A stretch of DNA of 53,401 bases, taken from Pseudomonas sp. Q11. Its GTDB lineage: Bacteria > Pseudomonadota > Gammaproteobacteria > Pseudomonadales > Pseudomonadaceae. Each line of letters starts with the position of its first letter. Positions within the stretch are counted from its first letter, which is position 1. Shown here in pieces: positions 17,143 through 24,886 of the stretch. The DNA is taken from positions 1-53,401 of the forward strand of contig NZ_JAKNQY010000035.1 of the NCBI RefSeq assembly GCF_024494355.1. Direction: 5' to 3'. The notes under the pieces were generated by a model, which saw nothing but the letters and a program-made list of their open reading frames with translations, did no database searches and was not told the DNA's origin. The translations under genes were made by a program, and so were the position numbers.

Positions 17143-18210
17143 TCAGCCCTGGTTCAGCAATTGCCGCAAATCGATCACCGCCGCGTTGGCGCGTGAAATG
17201 TAGTTGGCCATCACCAGCGAATGGTTCGCCAATACTCCGAAACCGCTGCCATTGAGGATCATCGGGCTCCAGACCGGCTCCTGGGAGGCCTCGAGTTCAC
17301 GAATGATCTGCCGCACGCTGACCGTGGCGTTTTTCTTTGCCAGCACATCGGCGAAATCCACTTCAATGGCACGCAGCAAGTGCGACAGCGCCCAGGCCTG
17401 GCCGCGAGCCTCGTAGAACACGTTGTCGATCTGCATCCACGGGGTTTCGACCACCTCTTCGTCCACTTGCGGGACTTGGCCCGGGACCGGAACTTCGGTT
17501 TTCAGCGAGGTGTTGAGCTTGACCCGGCCCACACTGGCCGACAGGCGCTGGGACAGCGAACCCAGACGAGTGCCGACATCGCCCAGCCAGTTGTTCAGGT
17601 TGTCGGCGCGGGCGTAGAACAGCGCGCTTTTCTGGTTCGGGTCGGACAGGCGCGCCTGATAGCGACTCAGCAGAGTGATGCCTTCCTGGTACTCCGACTC
17701 ACTGGAGGGCAGCACCCAGCTGCGGTTATCGAAGTTGAAACGCGGCTCGGCCTTGGCCAGGTCGGCGTCCTCGGCAGACTGGGACTGGGACCGGGCGAAG
17801 TCCTTGCGCAAGGCGCGACTCAGGTCGCGCACCTGCACCAGCACGCCATATTCCCAGCTCGGCATGTTGTCCATCCACAGGCCCGGCGGGAAACGGTCGT
17901 TGGAAATGTAGCCGCCTGGCTTGGTCAGCAGGGTTTCGGCCACGGTCTTGAGGGTCTCGACGGTGGTGTAGCCGAGCACCATTTGCCGGCCATCCTTCTC
18001 CGCGGCGGCCTGGGCGTTCTGCTGCACGGGGAACAGGGCGGGCTCCTGGCTCCAGTACCAACCGACGGCAATGGTCACCAGCAAGTACAGGCCAACCAGG
18101 GTGGCCAGTGCCCGGCTGAAAAAAAGCCCACCCAGGTAGCTGCGGGTGGCCGATTTCGGCTCGGCGGCACGTTCAGGCGCGCTGCCCGCGCGGTTTTTCC
18201 AGTCCAGCAT
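17143..18210 (-). CDS. DUF2333 family inner-membrane-anchored protein
   Basis: 355 residues. There is one transmembrane helix near the N-terminus (ALATLVGLYLLVTIAVGWYW, about residues 35-54), then a large presumably periplasmic alpha-helical domain containing GYTTVETLKTVAETLLTKPGGY, GLWMDNMPSWEYG and LSRALRKDFARSQSQS. These are diagnostic of DUF2333. Length matches the family. Function is unknown. It lies upstream of, and in operon with, the NUDIX gene. Confidence 0.85.
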   Translation of the reverse strand: MLDWKNRAGSAPERAAEPKSATRSYLGGLFFSRALATLVGLYLLVTIAVGWYWSQEPALFPVQQNAQAAAEKDGRQMVLGYTTVETLKTVAETLLTKPGGYISNDRFPPGLWMDNMPSWEYGVLVQVRDLSRALRKDFARSQSQSAEDADLAKAEPRFNFDNRSWVLPSSESEYQEGITLLSRYQARLSDPNQKSALFYARADNLNNWLGDVGTRLGSLSQRLSASVGRVKLNTSLKTEVPVPGQVPQVDEEVVETPWMQIDNVFYEARGQAWALSHLLRAIEVDFADVLAKKNATVSVRQIIRELEASQEPVWSPMILNGSGFGVLANHSLVMANYISRANAAVIDLRQLLNQG

Positions 18211-18495
18211 GGCGATGTCCCTTCAATCACTTGAGTTCACGGTTCGACCACAACCCTACGCCATCGTGCCTGATTTGAAACGCGATAATGCGGCGTCAAT
18301 CATGCCTGCTACGACAGGGCAATCGAACGGCCACTATAAAGGAAGCGCCGCCATCAGCCTACGAAACTGGCCGGTCATAAACTGAATGCCCTGACAAGAC
18401 AGATTATTGACGTATGACACTCATGCAAATGAAAAGAGGTGCTAGCATAGAGCCACCAGTCGATCTCAGCATGCACCCTAACTAGTAGTCAGGAT
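18211..18495. other. Intergenic promoter region between DUF2333 and gcbA
   Basis: 285 bases between divergent genes; both promoters must lie here. TGCTAGCAT near 18441 resembles an extended -10 for gcbA, but no good -35 is visible. The stretch 18385-18450 is more A/T-rich than the surroundings. No repeat or small gene is evident. Confidence 0.4.
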
Positions 18496-20166
18496 ATGAC
18501 CGAGCCAGAAGACCCCAGCCGTGAGCGCCTCAAGCACCACTTTGCCCAGCGGGTAATTCATCAGGCTCGTCAGATCCTGGAGATTTGGCAGCGCCTGCAA
18601 CGCAGTGAATGGTCAAGCACCGACCTCTCGGAGCTCAGCGAAGCCAACCTGCGTCTGCTGCGCTTTGCCGAGCGCTTCGAACAACCGGAGCATGCCCATC
18701 TGGCCCAGGGCATCAGTCAGTCGCTGCAAGCGGTGGACGCCAATCGCGGACGCCTGAGCAGCCACCTGATCACCGAAATCAATCGCTTGATGCAGCGCCT
18801 GTCCCGCACCGGCCTGCGCCATGGCGACCAACTCGAACAAACCTTCCTGCCGCCGCTGCGCAAACCCATCTATGTGATGTTGCAGGACCATGACCGCGCC
18901 GAGCGGCTGGCCAAGCAGTTGGAGTTCTTCGGCCTCAGTGCCCAGGCGCTCGACAGCGTGGCGGCGTTTCGGGCCTCGATGGTCGAGCGCCTGCCGGCGG
19001 CGATCGTCATGGATGTGGACTTCAGCGGCCCCGGCATCGGCCTGAAACTGGCCGCCGAAGCCCAGGAAGGCCTGGAGCAACCGCTACCCCTGCTGTTCTT
19101 CAGCCTGCTGGAAACCGACACGCCGACCCGCCTGGCCGCCGTGCGCGCCGGCGGACAGGAGTTCCTCACCGGCACCCTGGAAGCCTCGAGCCTGCTGGAA
19201 AAGATCGAGGTGCTGACCTGCGTTGCCCAGTACGAACCGTACAAGGTGTTGATCATCGATGACTCCCGCGCCCAGGCCTTGCACACCGAGCGGCTGCTCA
19301 ACAGCGCGGGCATCGTCACTCGCACGCTGATCGAACCGATCCAGGCCATGGCCGAGCTGGCGGATTTCCAGCCCGATCTGATCATCCTCGACATGTACAT
19401 GCCCGCCTGCACCGGTACGGAGCTGGCGAAGGTGATCCGCCACAATGACCGCTACGTCAGCGTGCCGATCATTTACCTGTCCGCCGAAGACGACCTGGAC
19501 AAGCAGCTCGACGCCATGAGCGAAGGCGGTGACGACTTCCTGACCAAACCGATCAAACCCCGGCACCTGATCACCACCGTGCGCAACCGCGCGGCCCGGG
19601 CCCGCAACCTCAAGGCGCGGATGGTCCGCGACAGCCTCACCGGACTTTACAACCACACCCATATCCTGCAATTGCTCGAAGACTGCTGCTTCCGCGCTCG
19701 CCGCGAGAGCAAACCGTTGAGCTTTGCCATGCTGGACATCGACCATTTCAAACGGGTCAACGACAGCCATGGCCACCCGATGGGCGACCGGGTGATCAAG
19801 AGTTTGGCGCTGTTTCTCAAGCAGCGGCTGCGCAAGACCGACTTCATCGGCCGTTATGGCGGTGAAGAGTTCGCCATCGTCATGCCGGACACGGACATCG
19901 AAGCGGCCTACAAGGTGTTGGATGAGATCCGCCAGCGCTTTGCCGAAATTCACTACCCGGCGCAGCCCCAGGACCTGTGGTGCACCTTCAGCGCCGGCGT
20001 GGTGCAGATGAGCGAAGAGTCCGACAGCCTGATGATGGCCAGCCAAGCGGACGAAGCGCTGTATCGCGCCAAGCATGCAGGGCGCAACCGGGTGCAATGC
20101 GCGCGGCAATCAAAGCAAAGTGCCACCTTTTCATCGGAATCGACCGATTCAGTCATAAACCTGTAA
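18496..20166 (+). CDS. gcbA: Diguanylate cyclase with two receiver domains, GcbA
   Basis: 556 residues, matching GcbA (PA4843 in P. aeruginosa), which makes c-di-GMP and promotes attachment. The order is: a helical N-terminal region (1-125); a first receiver-like domain (126-250) that keeps an aspartate in VMDVDF but has TGTLE where the conserved lysine should be, so it is probably a pseudoreceiver; a second receiver (252-370) with DDS, phospho-acceptor D299 in LIILDMYMP, and the FLTKPI lysine; and a GGDEF domain (385-535) with active site GGEEF at 455-459. The product-inhibition I-site RKTD is present at 446-449. The gene is followed by a chemoreceptor gene, the same order as in P. aeruginosa. 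Confidence 0.9.
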   Translation: MTEPEDPSRERLKHHFAQRVIHQARQILEIWQRLQRSEWSSTDLSELSEANLRLLRFAERFEQPEHAHLAQGISQSLQAVDANRGRLSSHLITEINRLMQRLSRTGLRHGDQLEQTFLPPLRKPIYVMLQDHDRAERLAKQLEFFGLSAQALDSVAAFRASMVERLPAAIVMDVDFSGPGIGLKLAAEAQEGLEQPLPLLFFSLLETDTPTRLAAVRAGGQEFLTGTLEASSLLEKIEVLTCVAQYEPYKVLIIDDSRAQALHTERLLNSAGIVTRTLIEPIQAMAELADFQPDLIILDMYMPACTGTELAKVIRHNDRYVSVPIIYLSAEDDLDKQLDAMSEGGDDFLTKPIKPRHLITTVRNRAARARNLKARMVRDSLTGLYNHTHILQLLEDCCFRARRESKPLSFAMLDIDHFKRVNDSHGHPMGDRVIKSLALFLKQRLRKTDFIGRYGGEEFAIVMPDTDIEAAYKVLDEIRQRFAEIHYPAQPQDLWCTFSAGVVQMSEESDSLMMASQADEALYRAKHAGRNRVQCARQSKQSATFSSESTDSVINL

Positions 20167-20218
20167 CCCAAACGCAATAACTTCAGGCACTTACGATTCT
20201 GCCCTTGGTAGACCCCTG

Positions 20219-22165
20219 ATGCGCCTGAAGCTACTGACCAATCTTAATACCCTTCTTTTAGTTGCCGTGTGCCTGGCCCTGGGTGCCACGCTATGGTGGT
20301 CGCAGATCGCTCTGGAGCGCCCCTACCTGTTGATGGAGCGCTACCTGGGCCTGTCGCGGCAATTCCAGGGCGAGGTGGCGCGCAACATCGAGGATTATCT
20401 GGCCAGCGGCGACGCCTTGCGCCTCAGCGCAGCCACCCAGGCACTTGAGACCCTGCAAAAAGAACTCGATCAATTCCCGCCCGAGCTGACCCAAGCCCTG
20501 CGTCCGAGCCTGTCGAACCTCGATGGCTTCAGTAAGACCGAGTTGTTGGCCGCCGGCAAACTGGCCGGCGATCCGCAGGCTTTGCTGTTGCAGGCCGAAC
20601 GGGAGTTGAGCGCGAGCCTGGACCAACTCGCCCAGTACGCCAATGGCGCCCCGGCTTATTTGCCGCCCTTGTTCACCGCCTCGCAGCACCTGGGCCGGTT
20701 GTCCCTCGCACGGGACAAACTGGTCAGCAGCGGACGCAGTGAATTGGCCGCCGATGTCGAACGGGAACTGGAGAGCATCCGCACCCAGGCCGAACACCTC
20801 GACAGCCTGCCGCTGCTGGGTGTAACAGCCAGCAATGAATCCAGCGGCGATGATTTCGCTGCGCTGATGGGCTTGGAGACCCAGGAGAAAACCGTCGCCG
20901 AAGACGCCGGCATCGCCCTCAAACGCGAACTCAACAGCCTGCTCGGCCGCTACCCCGCCGAGCTGGGACGCACCCGCGAACTGATCCAGAAACGCACCGA
21001 ACTGAGCAACTCCACACACTTGAAAATCGCCGATGTGCATCAGGCGATCGATGCCATGGAGCCCGCGGTTCGTGCCCAGCATGGGCAAATCCAGGGAGAA
21101 GTCCGTTTGATCCAGGGTGTGATGATCGGCCTGATCCTGCTGATCGCCCTGCTCATCGACACCCTGCAACGGCGCCTGGCCCGAACCTTGACGCATCTGG
21201 CACCGGCCCTGTCGACTTGGGCCGAAGGGGATTTCAGCCGAGACGTCCACGTAGGCGCCAGCAACCGTGAATTGAAAGACATCGAAGCCTCGCTTAATCG
21301 CCTGCGCGCTTATCTGGTGGACCTGGTGGGCACCATTCGCCTGAACGCCGAACAGGTCGCCGGCAGCAGCCGGGCACTGGCCGAGCTGAGCGGCGAACTG
21401 CACAGCGGCGCCGAACACCAAGCGGGTGACACCGCGCTGATCCGCGACTCCCTCAGCGAACTGGAAGCGACCATCCAGCAGGTGGCCGGCGACGCCAGCC
21501 AGGCCGCCGACGCCAGCCGCAGCGCCGGGCATGCCGTGGAACAAGGGCAGAAAGTCATCGGTCTGAGCCTCACCGGCCTGCACGCGCTGGTGGGCGAAGT
21601 GCAAGGCAACGCGCAAATGATCGAACAACTGGCCGAGGAGTCGGCCACCATCGGCGGCGTGCTGACGGTCATTCGCTCGATCGCCGATCAGACCAACCTG
21701 CTGGCCCTCAACGCCGCCATCGAAGCCGCCCGTGCCGGGGACATGGGCCGAGGCTTTGCGGTGGTGGCCGAGGAAGTCCGCTCCCTGGCCCAACGCACGG
21801 CAGGCGCCACCGCCGAGATCCAGGAACTGATCGCCCGCCTGCAAGCGGCTGCGCGTCAGTCAGTGGATGGCATGCGCGCTCAGGTCGAACACGCCGAAGC
21901 CACCGCCAACCAGGCGCAAGCGGCCGACGGTGCGCTGGATAAAATCGTCGGCGCCATCCAGACCATTTCCGAAACCGCAGTGCGCATCGCCGACGTCACC
22001 GCCCAACAAAGCGGCGCTGTCAGCGAAATCCGCGATCACAGTGAGCGGATTCATCAGTTGGGTGGAGACAACCTGCTGCGCATCGGCCAGGGGCGGGAAC
22101 AAGGCGACAACCTGCTGGTGTTGGGTGGGCGGTTGCACACGGCGGTGCAGGCGTTTCGGGTTTAA
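20219..22165 (+). CDS. Methyl-accepting chemotaxis protein, CtpL-like
   Basis: 648-residue chemoreceptor. The first transmembrane helix is at residues 10-27 (LLLVAVCLALGATLWWSQ). A helical periplasmic ligand-binding region of about 270 residues follows. The second transmembrane helix is near 300-320 (GVMIGLILLIALLI), then HAMP and the cytoplasmic coiled coil with hairpin tip QTNLLALNAAIEAARAGD. Position next to gcbA and aroQ matches CtpL (PA4844), a phosphate-taxis receptor also linked to aromatic compounds, so orthology is likely; the ligand is inferred only. REP elements follow the gene. The dipZ gene found in this interval in P. aeruginosa is absent. Confidence 0.85.
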   Translation: MRLKLLTNLNTLLLVAVCLALGATLWWSQIALERPYLLMERYLGLSRQFQGEVARNIEDYLASGDALRLSAATQALETLQKELDQFPPELTQALRPSLSNLDGFSKTELLAAGKLAGDPQALLLQAERELSASLDQLAQYANGAPAYLPPLFTASQHLGRLSLARDKLVSSGRSELAADVERELESIRTQAEHLDSLPLLGVTASNESSGDDFAALMGLETQEKTVAEDAGIALKRELNSLLGRYPAELGRTRELIQKRTELSNSTHLKIADVHQAIDAMEPAVRAQHGQIQGEVRLIQGVMIGLILLIALLIDTLQRRLARTLTHLAPALSTWAEGDFSRDVHVGASNRELKDIEASLNRLRAYLVDLVGTIRLNAEQVAGSSRALAELSGELHSGAEHQAGDTALIRDSLSELEATIQQVAGDASQAADASRSAGHAVEQGQKVIGLSLTGLHALVGEVQGNAQMIEQLAEESATIGGVLTVIRSIADQTNLLALNAAIEAARAGDMGRGFAVVAEEVRSLAQRTAGATAEIQELIARLQAAARQSVDGMRAQVEHAEATANQAQAADGALDKIVGAIQTISETAVRIADVTAQQSGAVSEIRDHSERIHQLGGDNLLRIGQGREQGDNLLVLGGRLHTAVQAFRV

Positions 22166-22466
22166 GCACCGCAAATCTATTGTGGGAGCGAACTAGTGGG
22201 AGCTAGGCTTGCCCGCGATGCAAACACCTCGGTGTAGCTGATAGACCGAGGCGATGCCATCGCGGCCAAGCCTTGCTCCCACAAGCCCCCGCAAGGACCC
22301 GTGCAGGTTTTCCGAACGCGGGTGACCGGATCTGGGAGCATGGTCACAAATTTCGCGCAAACATCGGTCATCGTGCTGGCTATTGCAGAGAACTGGACAG
22401 TCATAAAGGCTTTGCGGCATAGTCGCCGGGTTCTGACACCTGCTCACAGATAACAAGGAACAGCAG
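22166..22466. repeat. REP elements and promoter region before aroQ
   Basis: 301 bases without a gene. REP-type units occur at about 22182-22220 (two overlapping GTGGGAGC starts, looking like a nested or damaged copy) and, in the opposite sense, at 22256-22285. The last 120 bases form the aroQ upstream region. Confidence 0.75.
22394..22423 (+). promoter_or_regulatory. Candidate promoter of aroQ-accBC
   Basis: TGGACA (22394-22399) and CATAGT (22418-22423) lie 18 bases apart and 44 bases before the aroQ start. Both hexamers are only partial matches to the sigma-70 consensus. Confidence 0.35.
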
Positions 22467-22919
22467 ATGGCGACCCTATTGGTCCTGCACGGACCCAACC
22501 TGAACCTGCTGGGCACCCGCGAACCGGGCGTCTACGGGGCCGTGACACTGGCCCAGATCAACCAGGACCTGGAACAGCGGGCACGCGCCGCCGGCCATCA
22601 TTTGCTCTACCTGCAAAGCAACGCCGAATATGAATTGATCGACCGCATCCATGCCGCGCGTGGCGAAGGCGTGGACTTCATTTTGATCAATCCCGCAGCT
22701 TTTACGCACACAAGTGTCGCATTACGTGACGCGCTGCTGGCGGTGAGCATCCCATTCATCGAAGTGCATTTGTCCAACGTGCACAAACGCGAACCTTTCC
22801 GCCATCACTCCTACTTCTCCGATGTAGCGGTGGGAGTGATCTGCGGCCTCGGCGCCAGCGGTTACCGACTGGCCCTGGAGGCCGCCCTAGAGCAGCTTGA
22901 AAGACAGGCAACAGCTTGA
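22467..22919 (+). CDS. aroQ: Type II 3-dehydroquinate dehydratase
   Basis: 150-residue cytosolic shikimate-pathway enzyme converting 3-dehydroquinate to 3-dehydroshikimate. The N-terminal LVLHGPNLNLLGTREPGVYG carries the loop and catalytic tyrosine (Y24). INPAAFTHTSVALRDAL and the catalytic histidine in EVHLSNVHKREPFRHHSYFS are clear. Size is exact for the dodecameric type II enzyme. It precedes accB by 48 bases, the common gamma-proteobacterial aroQ-accB-accC order. Confidence 0.96.
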   Translation: MATLLVLHGPNLNLLGTREPGVYGAVTLAQINQDLEQRARAAGHHLLYLQSNAEYELIDRIHAARGEGVDFILINPAAFTHTSVALRDALLAVSIPFIEVHLSNVHKREPFRHHSYFSDVAVGVICGLGASGYRLALEAALEQLERQATA

Positions 22920-22967
22920 ACAACAAGCGTTAAACGCCCCTGACCGACCCTTGGGAGTTGATGATTC

Positions 22968-23429
22968 ATGGATATCCGTAAAGTTAAGAAACTGATCGAA
23001 TTGCTGGAAGAGTCCGGCATCGACGAGCTCGAGATCAAGGAAGGCGAAGAGTCCGTACGCATCAGCCGTCACAGCAAGACCCCGGCCCAGCAGTTCTACG
23101 CGCCGGCACCGATGCAGGCTCCGGCCGCCGCACCTGCTCCGGCAGCAGCGCCAGTTGCCGCCGCTCCAGCAGCACCTGCCGCGCCAACGCTCAATGGCAC
23201 CGTTGCCCGTTCACCAATGGTGGGCACCTTCTATCGCAAGTCTTCCCCGTCCTCGCCGTCCTTCGTTGAAGTCGGCCAGACCGTGAAGAAAGGCGACACC
23301 CTGTGCATCGTCGAAGCCATGAAGATGATGAACCACATCGAAGCTGAAACCAGCGGTGTGATCGAATCCATCCTCGTTGAAGACGGCCAGCCGGTTGAGT
23401 ACGACCAACCGCTGTTCACCATCGTTTGA
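22968..23429 (+). CDS. accB: Biotin carboxyl carrier protein of acetyl-CoA carboxylase
   Basis: 153 residues. The N-terminal helical segment (1-35) is followed by an Ala/Pro-rich flexible linker (about 39-73) and the biotinyl domain. The biotin attachment lysine is K119 in EAMKM. The protein carries carboxybiotin between AccC and the carboxyltransferase. GGGAG lies ten bases before the ATG. The accC ribosome site begins a few bases after this stop, so both are one operon with aroQ. Confidence 0.97.
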   Translation: MDIRKVKKLIELLEESGIDELEIKEGEESVRISRHSKTPAQQFYAPAPMQAPAAAPAPAAAPVAAAPAAPAAPTLNGTVARSPMVGTFYRKSSPSSPSFVEVGQTVKKGDTLCIVEAMKMMNHIEAETSGVIESILVEDGQPVEYDQPLFTIV

Positions 23430-23446
23430 ACCGCGGAGAGCTTTCG

Positions 23447-24808
23447 ATGTTGAAACCTGCGAAGTTGGAAAAAGTACTGATCGCCAACCGCGGTGAAATT
23501 GCCCTGCGGATTCTACGTGCCTGCAAAGAGATGGGCATCAAGACCGTCGCCGTTTACTCCAAGGCCGACAAGGAACTGATGCACCTGGGCCTGGCGGACG
23601 AATCCGTCTGCATCGGTCCGGCGTCGGCTACGCACTCTTACCTGCACATCCCGGCGATCATCGCCGCCGCTGAAGTGACCGGCGCCACCGCCATTCACCC
23701 TGGCTACGGTTTCCTGGCGGAAAACGCCGACTTCGCCGAACAGGTCGAAAACTCCGGTTTTGCCTTCATTGGTCCGAAAGCCGACACCATCCGCCTGATG
23801 GGCGACAAGGTGTCGGCCAAGCACGCCATGATCGCCGCCGGGGTACCTACCGTTCCGGGTTCCGACGGCCCGCTGCCTGAAGACGAAGAAACCGCTCTGC
23901 GCATCGGTCGCGAAGTCGGTTATCCGGTGATCATCAAGGCCGCCGGTGGCGGCGGTGGTCGCGGCATGCGTGTGGTACACAAGGAAGAAGACCTGATTTC
24001 CTCGGCGAAACTGACCCGCTCCGAAGCGGGCGCGGCATTCGGCAACCCGATGGTCTATCTGGAAAAGTTCCTGACCAACCCGCGTCACGTCGAAGTCCAG
24101 GTGCTGTCCGACGGCCAGGGCCAGGCCATCCACCTGGGCGATCGCGACTGCTCGCTGCAACGTCGTCACCAGAAAGTTCTCGAAGAAGCGCCGGCACCGG
24201 GCATCGACGAGACGGCTCGCCAGGAAGTCCTGGCACGCTGTGTCAAGGCCTGCATCGACATCGGCTACCGCGGCGCCGGCACCTTCGAGTTCCTCTACGA
24301 GAACGGTCGCTTCTACTTCATCGAAATGAACACCCGTGTTCAGGTGGAGCATCCGGTTTCGGAAATGGTCACCGGTATCGACATCGTCAAGGAGATGCTC
24401 AGCATCGCCGCCGGCAACAAACTGTCGTTCACTCAGGACGACGTGGTCATCCGCGGTCACTCGCTGGAATGCCGGATCAACGCCGAAGACCCGAAAACCT
24501 TTATGCCAAGCCCTGGCACGGTCAAGCATTTCCATGCACCGGGCGGCAATGGCGTTCGCGTCGACTCGCACCTGTACAGCGGGTATGCGGTTCCGCCGAA
24601 CTACGACTCGTTGATCGGCAAGCTGATTACCTACGGCGCAACCCGTGACGAAGCCATGGCGCGCATGCGTAATGCGCTGGACGAAATCGTGGTGGACGGG
24701 ATCAAGACCAACATCCCGCTGCACCGCGACCTGGTCCGTGACGAAGGCTTCTGCAAAGGTGGCGTCAACATCCATTACCTGGAGCACAAGCTGGGCAACC
24801 AGCACTGA
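23447..24808 (+). CDS. accC: Biotin carboxylase subunit of acetyl-CoA carboxylase
   Basis: 453 residues, standard AccC. The N-terminal VLIANRGEIALRILRA motif, the ATP-grasp lid with a glycine-rich loop KAAGGGGGRGMR near residue 165, and catalytic RVQVEHPVSEMVTG near 290 are all intact. It carboxylates biotin on AccB using bicarbonate and ATP, the committed step of fatty-acid synthesis. The start ATG at 23447 follows GGAGAG. A strong terminator follows the gene. Confidence 0.97.
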   Translation: MLKPAKLEKVLIANRGEIALRILRACKEMGIKTVAVYSKADKELMHLGLADESVCIGPASATHSYLHIPAIIAAAEVTGATAIHPGYGFLAENADFAEQVENSGFAFIGPKADTIRLMGDKVSAKHAMIAAGVPTVPGSDGPLPEDEETALRIGREVGYPVIIKAAGGGGGRGMRVVHKEEDLISSAKLTRSEAGAAFGNPMVYLEKFLTNPRHVEVQVLSDGQGQAIHLGDRDCSLQRRHQKVLEEAPAPGIDETARQEVLARCVKACIDIGYRGAGTFEFLYENGRFYFIEMNTRVQVEHPVSEMVTGIDIVKEMLSIAAGNKLSFTQDDVVIRGHSLECRINAEDPKTFMPSPGTVKHFHAPGGNGVRVDSHLYSGYAVPPNYDSLIGKLITYGATRDEAMARMRNALDEIVVDGIKTNIPLHRDLVRDEGFCKGGVNIHYLEHKLGNQH

Positions 24809-24824
24809 TGCTTCAAGTAGTGTG

Positions 24825-24856
24825 AAAAGACCCCGGTCCATTGGCCGGGGTCTTTT
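24825..24856 (+). terminator. Rho-independent terminator of the aroQ-accBC operon
   Basis: A 12-bp stem AAAAGACCCCGG / CCGGGGTCTTTT with an eight-base loop is followed by more T, 17 bases after the accC stop. Its A-rich 5' side also makes it a plausible terminator for the convergent toxin gene ending at 24887. Confidence 0.92.
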
Positions 24857-24886
24857 TTTGCGTGCCTCAAAAGAGCAGGAAACGAA

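Noticed and set aside
20291..21844. A 517-codon open frame on the minus strand within the chemoreceptor gene
   Set aside because: It is antisense to an intact chemoreceptor and its product is Gln/Gly-rich low-complexity sequence without homology features.
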